Origin: Desulfoglaeba alkanexedens ALDC
GTDB taxonomy: Bacteria > Desulfobacterota > Syntrophobacteria > Syntrophobacterales > DSM-9756
Assembly: GCF_005377625.1 (NCBI RefSeq)
Contig: NZ_CP040098.1
Location: forward strand, 558,001 to 622,000
Reading direction: 5' to 3'
Length of the DNA: 64,000 bases
Of this stretch, positions 19,429 to 29,324 are shown in pieces. The notes under the pieces are model-generated. The model was not told where the DNA came from. It searched no databases and saw only the letters and a program-made list of their open reading frames with translations. The position numbers and the translations under genes are program-made. How positions within the stretch are numbered: the stretch's first letter is position 1; the number at the start of each line of letters is the position of its first letter.

Positions 19429-20454
19429 CTAGAAACCCAGCCAGCCTCGTTCCACCAGCACTTCGGCGATCTGCACCGCGTTGGTGGCGGCCCCTTTGCG
19501 GATATTGTCCGAAACGACCCACAGGGCGAGACCGTTTTCCACCGATTCGTCCCTCCGGATGCGCCCGACGAAGGTATCGTCCTTCCCGGCCGCATGGATC
19601 GGCATGGGATAGGCGTTTTCCTTCGGTCGGTCCACCACCGTGACCCCCGGCGCCCGCTCCAGGAGATTGCGGACTTCTTCCACGGAAATAGGTTTCCGGG
19701 TTTCTACGGCCACCGATTCGGAATGCCCGTAGTAGACCGGAACCCGGACCGTCGTCGCACACACGCGGATTTGCGGATCTTCGAAGATCTTTCGGGTTTC
19801 GTTCACCATCTTCATTTCTTCCTCGGTGTAGCCGTTATCGAGGAAGGCTCCGATGTGCGGCAGGCAGTTGAAGGCAATGGGATACGGGTAGACCTTGCAG
19901 CGCGGTTGCCGGCCTTCGGCCAGATCGCGCACTTGGGCTTCCAGTTCGTCCACCGCCTTCTTGCCCGTACCGGAAACCGCCTGAAAGGTGGTCACCACGA
20001 TCCGCCGGATACCGACGGCGTCCTGGATGGGCTTGAGCGCCACCACCATCTGGATCGTGGAACAGTTGGGATTGGCGATGATTCCGGGATGACTTTCCAG
20101 AGCATGGGCGTTCACTTCCGGAACCACCAGCGGGATCTTGGGATCCATGCGGAAGGCGCTGGAATTGTCCACCACCACACAGCCGTCCCGAGCCGCAAGC
20201 GGCGCGAACTTGCGGCTTACCGACGCTCCCGCCGAAAAGAGCGCCAAATCGATCCCTTTGAAGGAATCTTCCCGAAGTTCCCGGACCGGGATCGATCGTC
20301 CGCGAAAGGTCAGCTCCCGCCCAACCGAACGGGAGGATGCGAGAAGTGTCAGGTCTTCAACGGGGAATCCGCGTTCCTCGAGCACCCGGATCATCATGTT
20401 GCCCACGGCTCCAGTGGCTCCAGCCACCGCCACACGATACGAGCGCGCCGCCAT
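19429..20454 (-). CDS. asd: Aspartate-semialdehyde dehydrogenase
   Basis: A 341-residue NADP-dependent enzyme that reduces aspartyl phosphate to the semialdehyde for lysine, threonine and methionine synthesis. The N-terminal nucleotide motif GATGAVGNMM is intact. The catalytic cysteine is in NPNCST, and FQAVSGTGK and the substrate His in PMPIHAAGKDDTFVGR are also present. The length is typical. It is the last gene of the minus-strand ilv/leu block, about 60 bases after leuB. Confidence 0.95.
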   Translation of the reverse strand: MAARSYRVAVAGATGAVGNMMIRVLEERGFPVEDLTLLASSRSVGRELTFRGRSIPVRELREDSFKGIDLALFSAGASVSRKFAPLAARDGCVVVDNSSAFRMDPKIPLVVPEVNAHALESHPGIIANPNCSTIQMVVALKPIQDAVGIRRIVVTTFQAVSGTGKKAVDELEAQVRDLAEGRQPRCKVYPYPIAFNCLPHIGAFLDNGYTEEEMKMVNETRKIFEDPQIRVCATTVRVPVYYGHSESVAVETRKPISVEEVRNLLERAPGVTVVDRPKENAYPMPIHAAGKDDTFVGRIRRDESVENGLALWVVSDNIRKGAATNAVQIAEVLVERGWLGF

Positions 20455-20517
20455 CTTGTCTCCGCCCTTTGTCGTCAGTTCTGAAATCGTAAATCGTAAC
20501 GGCCGATGCCGCTCCGT

Positions 20518-21597
20518 TCACCCGGCCACCGGTTCCTTCACATATTTGGCCACCAGGTCCCCCACTTCCGACGTGGAATACCCCATGCGTCCGGCGGCGA
20601 GGCTCTTCACGTGCCGAGAAAGCACCACCCGGATGGCGTCTTCCACCCGGCGGGCCGCTTTGTCCTCACCCAGGTGTTCCAGCATCATCTGGACCGCCGC
20701 GATGGCCGCCAACGGATTGATCACGTTCTTTCCCGTGTACTTGGGTGCGGAACCGCCGATGGGTTCGAACATGGAAACGCCCTGGGGGTTCAGGTTTCCA
20801 CCGGCGGCGATCCCCATACCGCCCTGGATCATGGCGCCCAGGTCCGTGATGATGTCCCCGAACAAGTTATCCGTCACAATCACGTCAAACCACTCGGGGT
20901 TCTTCACCATCCACATGCACGTGGCGTCCACGTGAGCGTAATCGGTTTCAATGTCCGGGTATTCCCGGGCCACCTCGTAGAAGGCCCGCTCCCAGAGGTT
21001 GAAGGCGTAGGTCAGGACGTTCGTCTTTCCACAGAGGGTGACCTTCTTCTTCCGGTTTCGCTTGCGGCAGTATTCGAAGGCGAACCGGATGCAGCGCTCC
21101 ACGCCCATACGGGTGTTCACCGATTCCTGGATCGCGACCTCATGGGGCGTTCCCTTTCGGAGGATCCCGCCGGCTCCGGCGTAGAGGCCTTCCGTGTTTT
21201 CGCGGACCACGACGAAGTCGATGTCTTCCGGCCCCTTGTCCTTGAGCGGCGTATCCACGCCGGGATAAAGGATGACCGGGCGCAGGTTGACGTACTGGTC
21301 CAACTGGAAACGCAGTTCCAGCAGCAGACCCTTTTCGAGGACCCCCGGGGTTACGTCCGGGTGGCCGATGGCGCCCAGTAAAATCGCGTCGAAGCCTCTC
21401 AGTTCATCCACCACCCCGTTGGGTAGGATTTCCCCCGTCTTCAAATAGCGGTCTCCGCCCAGATCGTAGGGGAACGTCTCCACGCCGAAGCCTTCTTCCG
21501 CGGCCACAGTAGTCAGGACTTTCAGCGCCTCGCGCATAACTTCTGGACCCGTGCCGTCTCCCGGAATCACCGCCACTTGATACGTCTTTTCTCCCAT
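20518..21597 (-). CDS. leuB: 3-isopropylmalate dehydrogenase
   Basis: A 359-residue NAD-dependent decarboxylating dehydrogenase of leucine synthesis. It has the start YQVAVIPGDGTGPEV, the substrate-binding LRPVILYP, VVRENTEGLYAG and the metal-binding VTDNLFGDIITDLGAMIQGG with GSAPKYTGKN downstream. ENTEGLYAG rather than the typical ELTGGIYFG resembles the archaeal/tartrate-dehydrogenase-like branch, but its position after leuCD supports LeuB. The ATG at 21597 is chosen, with GGGAGA upstream; the frame extends 10 codons further. Confidence 0.88.
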   Translation of the reverse strand: MGEKTYQVAVIPGDGTGPEVMREALKVLTTVAAEEGFGVETFPYDLGGDRYLKTGEILPNGVVDELRGFDAILLGAIGHPDVTPGVLEKGLLLELRFQLDQYVNLRPVILYPGVDTPLKDKGPEDIDFVVVRENTEGLYAGAGGILRKGTPHEVAIQESVNTRMGVERCIRFAFEYCRKRNRKKKVTLCGKTNVLTYAFNLWERAFYEVAREYPDIETDYAHVDATCMWMVKNPEWFDVIVTDNLFGDIITDLGAMIQGGMGIAAGGNLNPQGVSMFEPIGGSAPKYTGKNVINPLAAIAAVQMMLEHLGEDKAARRVEDAIRVVLSRHVKSLAAGRMGYSTSEVGDLVAKYVKEPVAG

Positions 21598-21646
21598 CGC
21601 GTCATCTCTCCCACAAGCTGCATCCACTCTATGGGGCCGAAGGCCT

Positions 21647-22153
21647 TCACGAGGCCCCGCCCGCCTCCATCCGCCGCCGAACGTAGGGAATCAGCCCTCC
21701 GGCCTCCAAGAGCTCCTGCATGAAGGGCGGTATGGGGTCCGCCCGGTAGCTTTCATTTCGCGTGTGGTTGGTGATGACCCCTTCGGCTGGATCGATTTCG
21801 ACCTCATCGCCGTCTTGGATCTTTTCCGCCGCTTCCGGACATTCCAGGATCGGAAGCCCCATGTTGAAGGCGTTCCGATAAAAGATCCGGGCGAAACTCC
21901 TCGCCACCACGCAGGCCACGCCCGAAGCCTTGATGGCGATCGGCGCGTGTTCGCGGGACGAACCGCAGCCGAAGTTTTTCCCGGCCACGATCACATCCCC
22001 CGGCTGAACTTTGCCCGCAAACGCCGCATCGGCGTCTTCCATGCAATGCGCGGCCAATTCCTGCGGATCCGAGGTGTTGAGGTAGCGTGCGGGGATGATG
22101 GCGTCGGTGTCGATATCGTCCCCAAACTTCCAGGCTCGTCCTTTCATTTTCAT
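21647..22153 (-). CDS. leuD: 3-isopropylmalate dehydratase small subunit
   Basis: A 168-residue swivel-domain protein of the short LeuD/archaeal type. [16 protein letters not shown] is the N-terminal motif, and [14 protein letters not shown] is the aconitase-family active-site loop. It pairs with LeuC to isomerise 2- and 3-isopropylmalate. It starts about 20 bases after leuC, so the two subunits are cotranscribed. Confidence 0.95.
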   Translation of the reverse strand: MKMKGRAWKFGDDIDTDAIIPARYLNTSDPQELAAHCMEDADAAFAGKVQPGDVIVAGKNFGCGSSREHAPIAIKASGVACVVARSFARIFYRNAFNMGLPILECPEAAEKIQDGDEVEIDPAEGVITNHTRNESYRADPIPPFMQELLEAGGLIPYVRRRMEAGGAS

Positions 22154-22174
22154 GATCGCGCTCCCTCCCCCCGC

Positions 22175-23434
22175 TCACAGTTCGTCCGGATGAACGATGC
22201 GGCCCGCCACGGCCGATGCCGCCGCCACCGCCGGCCCGCTCAGGTACACTTCACTTTCCGGGTGCCCCATGCGCCCCACGAAGTTCCGATTGGTGGTGGC
22301 CACCGCCCGTTCCCCCTTGGCCAGGATGCCCATGTGGCCTCCCAGGCACGGCCCGCACGTCGGCGTGCTCACCGCCGCCTCCGCGTCCAAAAAAATGCCG
22401 ATGAGCCCTTCTTCCATAGCCCGGCGGTAGATCTGCTGCGTGGCCGGAATCACCAGGCACCGGACGTTCGGCGCCACCTTGCGCCCCTTGAGGATGCCCG
22501 CCGCTTCCCGGAGGTCTTCCAGCCTCCCGTTGGTGCAGGATCCGATCACCACCTGGTCGACGGCCACGTCGGCCACCTCGCGCACCGATCGCACGTTTTC
22601 CGGCGAATGCGGAAGCGCCACCTGCGGCTCCAGATCCGAAACGTCCCATTCGTGGACCGCTTCGTAGGCCGCATCCGGATCACTCCGATACACCCGATAG
22701 TCCCGCTTCGCCCGTTCTTTCACGTACGTTTCCGTAACCGCGTCCGGCGCGATGATGCCCGCCTTGGCCCCCGCTTCGATGGCCATGTTGCAGAGGGTCA
22801 ACCGGTGCGCCATGGGAAGCCCTCGGATCACCTCGCCCTCGAATTCCATGGCCCGGTAGCGCGCCCCGTCCACACCGATCTTTCCGATCACGTACAGGAT
22901 GAGGTCCTTGCCCCCGACCCACGGCCGCCGTTCGCCTCGAAACACAAACTTCATGGACGGCGGCACACGGAACCATGCCTTTCCCGTCACCATGGCAGCC
23001 CCCAGGTCCGTGCTGCCTACGCCGGTCGCGAAGGCGCCCAGCGCCCCGTAGGTACACGTATGGCTGTCCGCCCCGATGATGAGATCCCCCGGAAGCGCCA
23101 GCCCCTGTTCCGGCAGCAGTGCGTGCTCGATCCCCATCCGGCCCACTTCGAAGTAATGGACGATCCCGTATTCGCGGGCGAAATCCCGCATCCGTTTTAC
23201 CTGCATAGCCGAAGCGATGTCCTTGTTGGGCACGAAATGGTCGGGGATGAGCGCGATCCGCCCGCGATCGAACACCTTCGTCGCTCCGGCCCGCCGGAAC
23301 GCTTCGATGGCGAGCGGCGCCGTGATATCGTTTGCGAGGCAGAAGTCGAGCCGAGCCTCGATGAGTTCGCCCGGATGCACGGCATCCCGGCCGGCATGAA
23401 CCGCGAGGATCTTTTCCGCAATGGTCATAGGCAT
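22175..23434 (-). CDS. leuC: 3-isopropylmalate dehydratase large subunit
   Basis: A 419-residue aconitase-family subunit. [23 protein letters not shown] supplies one cluster cysteine, and VIGSCTNGR with [11 protein letters not shown] supplies the other two [4Fe-4S] ligands. The short length is that of the LeuC type common in anaerobes and archaea. The upstream neighbour is pssA, where related genomes often carry leuA. The MPM start at 23434 could instead be the second Met, two codons later. Confidence 0.95.
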   Translation of the reverse strand: MPMTIAEKILAVHAGRDAVHPGELIEARLDFCLANDITAPLAIEAFRRAGATKVFDRGRIALIPDHFVPNKDIASAMQVKRMRDFAREYGIVHYFEVGRMGIEHALLPEQGLALPGDLIIGADSHTCTYGALGAFATGVGSTDLGAAMVTGKAWFRVPPSMKFVFRGERRPWVGGKDLILYVIGKIGVDGARYRAMEFEGEVIRGLPMAHRLTLCNMAIEAGAKAGIIAPDAVTETYVKERAKRDYRVYRSDPDAAYEAVHEWDVSDLEPQVALPHSPENVRSVREVADVAVDQVVIGSCTNGRLEDLREAAGILKGRKVAPNVRCLVIPATQQIYRRAMEEGLIGIFLDAEAAVSTPTCGPCLGGHMGILAKGERAVATTNRNFVGRMGHPESEVYLSGPAVAAASAVAGRIVHPDEL

Positions 23435-23525
23435 GAACGTATCCCTCGTATCGCTTCAGAAATCACTGTGGGAAACTCGGCAAAGGATGAACAGGCGTGC
23501 AGACGACTGGCTGGACGAGCGGCTT

Positions 23526-24368
23526 TCACCGCACCCCGGTATCCTCCTTCGGCGTGCTCTCCCGAGGCACCGGCGCCTCTTTGTCCGCCTGCTTCCAGCT
23601 TCGGATGCGGTGCGCCGCCAGGCTCAGCGGTCCTGAAATGACGTAGGCGACAAGGAGCGAAAAAAGCATAATCCGGGGTTTGGCGGCCACTACGGACAGC
23701 AGCACCACCACCACAAACAGCGCCGGCAACGGCTTGCCCTTCACCACCTCCAGTTCCTTCATGCTGTTGTAGCGGATGTTGCTCACCATGAGAAAACCGA
23801 GGAGGTACGTCACCCCCAGCAGGATGGCGCTGGAACCGCTGAAATGCGGCCCCTTCCACTCGCAGAAAAAAAGGACCGTGGTGGCCACCATGCACGCCGC
23901 TCCCGGAATGGGTAGCCCAACGAAATACTTCTTGCTCACCGAATTGACCTGAACATTGAATCGAGCGAGCCGCAAGGCGCCGCAGGCCACGAAGACGAAG
24001 GCCGCCAGCCACCCGACTCGCCCGAAAGGCTTCAAAGCCCAAAGATAAAGGAGCAGCGCGGGGCCCACACCGAAGGCCACCAGATCCGCCAATGAATCGT
24101 ATTCCACCCCGAAACGGCTCGTTGCGTTGGCGTAACGCGCCACCTTGCCATCCAAAATGTCGAACAGGCAGGAAACCAGGATGGCGATGGCCGCCGCCTG
24201 GTAATTCCCGCTGATGGTGCTCACGATCCCGTAAAAGCCGCTGAAAAGATTGGCTGTGGTGAAAAGGTTCGGAAGGATGTACGTCCCCCGATTGATTTCA
24301 CCGTCGGCACGCCGCTTCGAACGCCGTCGTTTCCTGCTGGAACGGCTTTTGCTCATTTCATCCGACAC
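23526..24368 (-). CDS. pssA: CDP-diacylglycerol-serine O-phosphatidyltransferase
   Basis: A 280-residue CDP-alcohol phosphotransferase. The catalytic motif reads DILDGKVARY...FGVEYDSLADL, matching DGx2ARx8GxxxDxxxD. A basic N-terminus (about 20 residues, Arg/Lys-rich) precedes a series of about seven to eight hydrophobic helices. It makes phosphatidylserine in the inner membrane from CDP-diacylglycerol and serine. The start overlaps the end of psd by 16 bases, so the two steps to phosphatidylethanolamine are coupled. Confidence 0.93.
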   Translation of the reverse strand: MSDEMSKSRSSRKRRRSKRRADGEINRGTYILPNLFTTANLFSGFYGIVSTISGNYQAAAIAILVSCLFDILDGKVARYANATSRFGVEYDSLADLVAFGVGPALLLYLWALKPFGRVGWLAAFVFVACGALRLARFNVQVNSVSKKYFVGLPIPGAACMVATTVLFFCEWKGPHFSGSSAILLGVTYLLGFLMVSNIRYNSMKELEVVKGKPLPALFVVVVLLSVVAAKPRIMLFSLLVAYVISGPLSLAAHRIRSWKQADKEAPVPRESTPKEDTGVR

Positions 24369-25018
24369 AAGACACTCTCCCCGGCCGTCACTCGGTCTCC
24401 CTTGGAAACCAGAAGGTCGATCGTTTCAGGCACGTAGACGTCAAGTCGCGACCCGAGCCGGATGAGGCCGAACCGTTCGCCGCGCACCACGCGATCACCC
24501 ACCGACGGCCAGCAGACAATTCTTCGAGCGATAAGGCCCGCCACCTGGGTGACCACCACGTCCTCCCCTGATTCTCCTCGGATCCAAATCCAGCTCTGCT
24601 CGTTCTCCCGATCCGCCTTTTCCGTGCTCGCAGCCCAGAACCGCCCTTTCCGGTAGTGCAGCCCCTCGATCACCCCCGATATGGGGATGCGGTTCACATG
24701 TACATTGAACACTGACATAAAAATGCTGACCTTCCAACAGGGGCTGCCGGTAAACTGCGGTTCCCGGGTCTTGTCGATCGCTATGACACGGCCGTCCGCC
24801 GGAGACAGCACCTCGGACGCTTCCGCGGTCACCACCCGCTCCGGATCGCGGAAAAAATAGAGCACCAGGAGTGTAAGGGCCAGGAAGAAAATCGTAGGGA
24901 TCGCCCATCCTGACAGTGCGCAGGTGAACGTGATGAAAACCCCGGAAAGGATGAACGGCAGCCCTTCCCGGGCCACCGGAATGTGCGCCGCCTTCTGCCT
25001 GAAATCTTCATGCTTCAA
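24353..25018 (-). CDS. psd: Phosphatidylserine decarboxylase (short, archaeal-like type)
   Basis: A 221-residue proenzyme with two hydrophobic N-terminal helices (about residues 22-55). YFFRDPER and LSPADGRV are family hallmarks, as is FMSVFNVHVNRIP with its catalytic His. The self-cleavage site is LGSRLD: cleavage before Ser190 would form the pyruvoyl group. It converts phosphatidylserine to phosphatidylethanolamine and lies between ilvC and pssA, an order frequent in Desulfobacterota. Confidence 0.94.
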   Translation of the reverse strand: MKHEDFRQKAAHIPVAREGLPFILSGVFITFTCALSGWAIPTIFFLALTLLVLYFFRDPERVVTAEASEVLSPADGRVIAIDKTREPQFTGSPCWKVSIFMSVFNVHVNRIPISGVIEGLHYRKGRFWAASTEKADRENEQSWIWIRGESGEDVVVTQVAGLIARRIVCWPSVGDRVVRGERFGLIRLGSRLDVYVPETIDLLVSKGDRVTAGESVLCRMK

Positions 25019-25087
25019 GGGAATAACCTTCCGACCTTTGCGAGGACTCCCCGGGGTGTTCGGAAGAGCGCCCCCGTCCCATCCACC

Positions 25088-26083
25088 TCATTTGGCATCC
25101 AGAAACGGCATCATGGCCCGAAGCTTCTTTCCCACTTCTTCCACCAGGTGCGCCCGTTCCCTGGCCCTGAGAGCCCGGAACATGGGGCCTCCCGCTTGGT
25201 TTTCCAGGATCCATTCGCGGGCGAACGCGCCGGACTGGATCTCTTCCAGGATGGCCTTCATGGCCTTCCGCGTCTCTTCGGTCACCACGCGCCGTCCCCG
25301 CGTATAGTCCCCGTATTCGGCGGTGTCGCTGATGGAATAGCGCATGTATTCAAGGCCGCCCTGATAGATCAGGTCCACGATCAACTTCAGTTCGTGCATG
25401 CATTCGAAAAAGGCGATTTCCGGCTGGTAACCGGCTTCCACCAGCGTTTCGAATCCCGCCTTGATGAGTTCCGAAACCCCGCCGCAAAGCACCGCCTGTT
25501 CTCCGAAGAGATCCGTTTCCGTCTCTTCCTTGAACGTGGTCTCCATCACCCCGGCCCGCGTGGCGCCGATCCCCCTGGCATAGGCGAGAGCCGTCTGGAG
25601 GGCGTTCCCGCTGGCATCCTGCTGGACGGCCACCAGCGCCGGAACCCCGGCCCCGCGCGCGTATTCGCTCCGCACCAGGTGCCCCGGACCCTTGGGCGCC
25701 ACCATCACCACATCCACTCCCGCAGGGGGGACAATCTGGCCGTAATGAATGTTGAACCCGTGGGAAAAAAGAAGCGTCTTCCCCGCTTTCATCGAAGAAG
25801 CTACGTCTTCACGGTAAAGCCGCGCCTGGATATGATCCGGTACAAGCAACTGGATCACGTCGGCCGCCTCCGCCGCCTTACGGGCGCTCACCGGCTGAAA
25901 CCCGTCTTCCACGGCCCGCTCGAAATTGGGCGAACCCGGCCGCTGCCCGACGATCACCTCGATGCCGCTGTCGCGAAGGTTCTGAGCCTGAGCATGACCC
26001 TGGCTGCCATAACCGATGACCGCCACCTTCTTCCCCTGGAGCGCCCGCGCGTCCACATCTCCGTCATAGAAAATCCGCATCAA
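25088..26083 (-). CDS. ilvC: Ketol-acid reductoisomerase (class I, short)
   Basis: A 331-residue enzyme of valine, isoleucine and leucine synthesis. The nucleotide motif [19 protein letters not shown] includes the NADPH loop, followed by [24 protein letters not shown]-type loops and the acidic metal site [12 protein letters not shown] are all present. The start is MMRIFYDGD with a ribosome-binding GGAGG about 9 bases upstream. It is followed by psd after about 70 bases. Confidence 0.96.
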   Translation of the reverse strand: MMRIFYDGDVDARALQGKKVAVIGYGSQGHAQAQNLRDSGIEVIVGQRPGSPNFERAVEDGFQPVSARKAAEAADVIQLLVPDHIQARLYREDVASSMKAGKTLLFSHGFNIHYGQIVPPAGVDVVMVAPKGPGHLVRSEYARGAGVPALVAVQQDASGNALQTALAYARGIGATRAGVMETTFKEETETDLFGEQAVLCGGVSELIKAGFETLVEAGYQPEIAFFECMHELKLIVDLIYQGGLEYMRYSISDTAEYGDYTRGRRVVTEETRKAMKAILEEIQSGAFAREWILENQAGGPMFRALRARERAHLVEEVGKKLRAMMPFLDAK

Positions 26084-26240
26084 CAGCCTCCTTCAGCGAA
26101 ATTCAGCCCCCTTTTAAAATGAGTCCCCCTGATTTCAAACCCCAAATCGCAAATGCTGAATCGTGGCACGTCCACCCCCCTGCACCGTCTCGTGCGACCG
26201 CCTACCATGTCGCACGGCCGCCTATCGTCTCGTAGGGCCG

Positions 26241-26343
26241 CCGGGGTTTTCCGTTACCAGTTAGCAGCGGGCTTGCCCGCGACCCGTAAAACCGGCAATG
26301 CCCCCCTGACCCTGATCGCCGGCAGGCCGGCTCCTACAGGGCA
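26241..26343. repeat. REP-like hairpins, family B
   Basis: AGCGGGCTTGCCCGCGACC and ATCGCCGGCAGGCCGGCTCC form adjacent hairpin units within the ilvN-ilvC gap. Just before them, 26185-26250 has a short imperfect repeat around TCGTGCGACCGCC, TCGCACGGCCGCC and TCGTAGGGCCGCC. Confidence 0.65.
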
Positions 26344-26403
26344 TCAGTCACTCCTTAAGTGCCGTTCGCGAACCGCCACTACGAGAAATAACAGACAGCC
26401 AAT

Positions 26404-26441
26404 CCTCAGAAGGGTGAAGGGCGTTCTCAGACAGCCGCTCA
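26404..26441. repeat. Dispersed stop-codon-adjacent repeat, family E, copy 1
   Basis: CAGAAGGGTGAAGGGCGTTC followed by TCAGACAGC abuts the ilvN stop codon. Related copies are at 44870-44935 (inverted) and 51842-51899. Confidence 0.6.
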
Positions 26442-26939
26442 CCGCTTTTTGCTTCGCGCGAGCGCCGCCTTCCCCGTCCGCGCCATTTCGATGATCCCGA
26501 TTTGACCCAGCAGTTCCAGGATGGCGCCGATCTTGCCGTCGTCGCCCGTGACTTCCACCGTGTAATGGTGCGGGCTCACGTCCACCACCTTGGCCCGGAA
26601 GATGTCCACGATCCGAAGCACTTCCGCCCGCGTCTGCTGCTCGGCGCGCACCTTGATGAGCGCCATTTCGCGCTCAACAAACTCCGTCTCGCGGAAGTCG
26701 ATGACCTTGAGCACATTGATCAGCTTGTTCAACTGCTTGATGATCTGTTCCAAGATGTGCTGATCGCCCGTGGTCACCAGCGTGATCCGCGAAATACCCG
26801 GTTCATGAGTCACCGCCACCGTAAGGCACTCGATGTTGAACCCGCGGCCGCTGAAAAGCCCCGCCACGCGCGAAAGCACACCCGGCTGGTTTTCCACCAG
26901 CACCCCGATCGTATGTCTCGGCCCGTTTCTCTGCTCCAT
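26439..26939 (-). CDS. ilvN: Acetolactate synthase small (regulatory) subunit
   Basis: A 166-residue protein with an N-terminal ACT domain (HTIGVLVENQPGVLSRVAGLFSGRGFNIECLTV) and the C-terminal ALS-small domain (ALIKVRAEQQTRAEVLRIVDIFRAKVVDV). It binds branched-chain amino acids, usually valine, and gives feedback control to the large subunit encoded 3 bases upstream. Confidence 0.95.
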   Translation of the reverse strand: MEQRNGPRHTIGVLVENQPGVLSRVAGLFSGRGFNIECLTVAVTHEPGISRITLVTTGDQHILEQIIKQLNKLINVLKVIDFRETEFVEREMALIKVRAEQQTRAEVLRIVDIFRAKVVDVSPHHYTVEVTGDDGKIGAILELLGQIGIIEMARTGKAALARSKKR

Positions 26940-26942
26940 CGC

Positions 26943-28661
26943 TCACACCAGCAACATTTCTGAGATGTCTTTCCCCGCGGGAACCATGGGATAGACCCCC
27001 TCCTCCGGATTCACCATGAAATCGATCAGCACAGGTCTCGGAACGGAGAAAGCCTCCCGAAGGACCGGTTCCACTTCCGATTGCTTGACGGCGCGAAGGC
27101 CCACGGCCCCATAGGCTTCGGCCAGCTTGACGAAGTCCGGCGACTCGTCGAGGCAGGTGGCACAGTAGTTCCGCTCGTAGAAGAGTTCCTGCCATTGGCG
27201 CACCATCCCCAGGAAACGGTTGTTCAGGATGGCCACCTTAACGGGGAGATTATAGCATACGGCGGTCATCAGTTCCTGGATATTCATCTGGATGCTGCCG
27301 TCACCCGCGATATCGATCACCAGCCGGTCAGGGAAAGCCGCCTGCGCGCCAAGCGCGGCCGGCAATCCGTAGCCCATGGTGCCCAGTCCACCCGAGGTGA
27401 GCAGCGACCGGGGACGCGAGAAATGGTAGTACTGTGCCGTCCACATCTGGTTCTGGCCCACTTCCGTCGTGATGATCGTGTCTTCGCCGCACAGGTTGAA
27501 GATGGTTTCCACCACGTACTGCGGCTTGATTTCTTCACCTTCCTGCTTGTAGACCAGCGGGTACGTTTCCCGCCACTTGCCGATCTGCTCCAGCCACGGC
27601 ATCCGCAGTTCGCCCACATTGGGAATCCCATCCGATTCCGCAAGCTCCAGGAGCTTTTGGAGCGCCTTCTTGCAGTCACCCACGATGGGCACGTGCACCG
27701 ATACGTTCTTGCTGATACTCGTGGGATCCACGTCGATGTGGATAATCTTAGCGTTGGGCGCAAACCCGCTGATCTTTCCGGTCACCCGGTCGTCGAACCG
27801 GGCGCCCACCGCAAACAGGACGTCCGCGTCCTGGACCGCCATGTTGGCACGGAAGGTGCCATGCATGCCGAGCATCCCCAGCCACAGCGGGTGCGGCTTG
27901 CGTTCTCCCGAAGCGTCACGGACCACTGCGGGAAAGCTCCCAAGCCCCATGAGCGTGGTGGTGACGGGAGCCTGCAGCACCTCGGCGATCCTGGTAAGCT
28001 CACCGCCGGCTTCCGCCGAAATCACACCGCCTCCGGCATAGATCACCGGCCGTTTGGCGCTTTTGAGCAGGTTCCACGCCCTCGTGACCTGTCCCATGTG
28101 AGGATCCACCGTAGGCCGATAGCCCGGCAGGTTCACCTTCTTGGGATACCGGAATTCCGTGACGGCCTGGATCACGTCCTTCGGAAGGTCCACCAGCACC
28201 GGCCCCGGCCGTCCCGTCCGCGCCAGATAAAAGGCTTCCTTGATCACCCGCGCCAGATCGTTCACGTCCTTGACCAAATAGTTGTGCTTGGTGCAGGGTC
28301 GCGTGATCCCCACAATGTCCACTTCCTGGAAGGCGTCGTTGCCGATGAGCGCCGTCGGAACCTGCCCCGTGAACACCACCATGGGCACCGAATCCATGTA
28401 CGCCGTTGCGATCCCCGTGACCGTGTTGGTCGCCCCCGGTCCCGACGTCACCAGGCACACGCCCACCCGGCCCGTAGCCCGCGCATAGCCGTCCGCCATA
28501 TGAGCCGCTCCCTGCTCATGCCGTACCAGGATGTGCCGGATATCGTGCTTGGGCATTTCATGGTAGATGTCGATGACGGCCCCTCCCGGAAAGCCGAAGA
28601 TGACTTCCACCCCTTCTTGTTTGAGACATTCGAAGAAGATCTGTGCCCCCGAAAGCTTCAT
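26943..28661 (-). CDS. ilvB: Acetolactate synthase large subunit, biosynthetic
   Basis: A 572-residue thiamine-diphosphate enzyme. It begins [30 protein letters not shown]; the catalytic Glu lies in [18 protein letters not shown]. The FAD-type middle domain and the TPP/Mg motif [29 protein letters not shown] are complete. The start at 28661 is chosen because GAGGT precedes the ATG by 6 bases; the frame runs on to 28775 with unrelated residues. It is the first gene of the ilv-psd-pssA-leu-asd block. Confidence 0.95.
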   Translation of the reverse strand: MKLSGAQIFFECLKQEGVEVIFGFPGGAVIDIYHEMPKHDIRHILVRHEQGAAHMADGYARATGRVGVCLVTSGPGATNTVTGIATAYMDSVPMVVFTGQVPTALIGNDAFQEVDIVGITRPCTKHNYLVKDVNDLARVIKEAFYLARTGRPGPVLVDLPKDVIQAVTEFRYPKKVNLPGYRPTVDPHMGQVTRAWNLLKSAKRPVIYAGGGVISAEAGGELTRIAEVLQAPVTTTLMGLGSFPAVVRDASGERKPHPLWLGMLGMHGTFRANMAVQDADVLFAVGARFDDRVTGKISGFAPNAKIIHIDVDPTSISKNVSVHVPIVGDCKKALQKLLELAESDGIPNVGELRMPWLEQIGKWRETYPLVYKQEGEEIKPQYVVETIFNLCGEDTIITTEVGQNQMWTAQYYHFSRPRSLLTSGGLGTMGYGLPAALGAQAAFPDRLVIDIAGDGSIQMNIQELMTAVCYNLPVKVAILNNRFLGMVRQWQELFYERNYCATCLDESPDFVKLAEAYGAVGLRAVKQSEVEPVLREAFSVPRPVLIDFMVNPEEGVYPMVPAGKDISEMLLV

Positions 28662-28790
28662 GACTGACCTCGATGGTTCATGACCCCTGGATCCCATGTC
28701 GTCCGCAACATTCGCGGTTCCAGCCGGCGTAACGGTTGGAAGCAGGCGAACTTTTTTGTCCTTGCCGATCGTCACTAGATAGATTTTTTA

Positions 28791-28818
28791 GAATAGAGAA
28801 ATTGAATAGCGCTGTCAA
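28791..28818 (-). promoter_or_regulatory. Sigma70-type promoter of the ilvB operon
   Basis: On the minus strand, TTGACA (28813-28818) and TATTCT (28791-28796) are separated by 16 bases. It lies about 130 bases upstream of the chosen ilvB start, leaving a leader in which no branched-chain-rich leader peptide was found. Confidence 0.65.
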
Positions 28819-28898
28819 TACGGCGAAATCGGCCTCAAATCGGACGGCCCCCTTCGACCGCTCCGAGAGGAACGCACATGCCTGGACAAGCCCTCACC

Positions 28899-28997
28899 TT
28901 GTTCCCAAGCTCCAGCTTGGGAACACAACTGTGCAGAAGCTCCAGCTTCGATTCCCATGAGGCCGTTAACAAGCCAGAGCTTGGGTGGGAACGAGGG
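28899..28997. repeat. REP-like unit, family A
   Basis: TTGTTCCCAAGCTCCAGCTT begins the first palindrome. The conserved ACACAACTGTGCAGAAGCT spacer follows, and then a degenerate second palindrome (AAGCCAGAGCTTGGG). It lies between the divergent ilvB and histidine kinase genes. The remaining 29000-29324 stretch shows no gene. Confidence 0.8.
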
Positions 28998-29324
28998 GAA
29001 TTGCGTTGCCCCGAAGGCTTGATTCTGTGTTCTCGGACAGCCTCCTAGGGGATTATTAGGACAATTGACTGTAAAGCCTGGGATCGTTTTGCGGCGTGAA
29101 AAGCCGACGGTTTGCCATTGCCAAACCAGCCGCAATTTTAGTATTGGAGTGTTTCCGAACTCTTCGAAGCATCACAACTCAACGGGACAAGACACACAAC
29201 CCCCGCAGAACGCTTTGGATGCGGGGCACGTTCCGCGCCGCAAGTCCGCGCCGCCCCGCAGGAAGGCGCCTTTCGTGAAAAGACTGACGCCGCGTGGGTC
29301 GGAAGCACACTGGGAGATTTCAAG

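Noticed and set aside
28662-28775. Leader peptide attenuator before ilvB
   Set aside because: The leader frame has no run of Leu, Ile or Val codons and no evident alternative hairpins.
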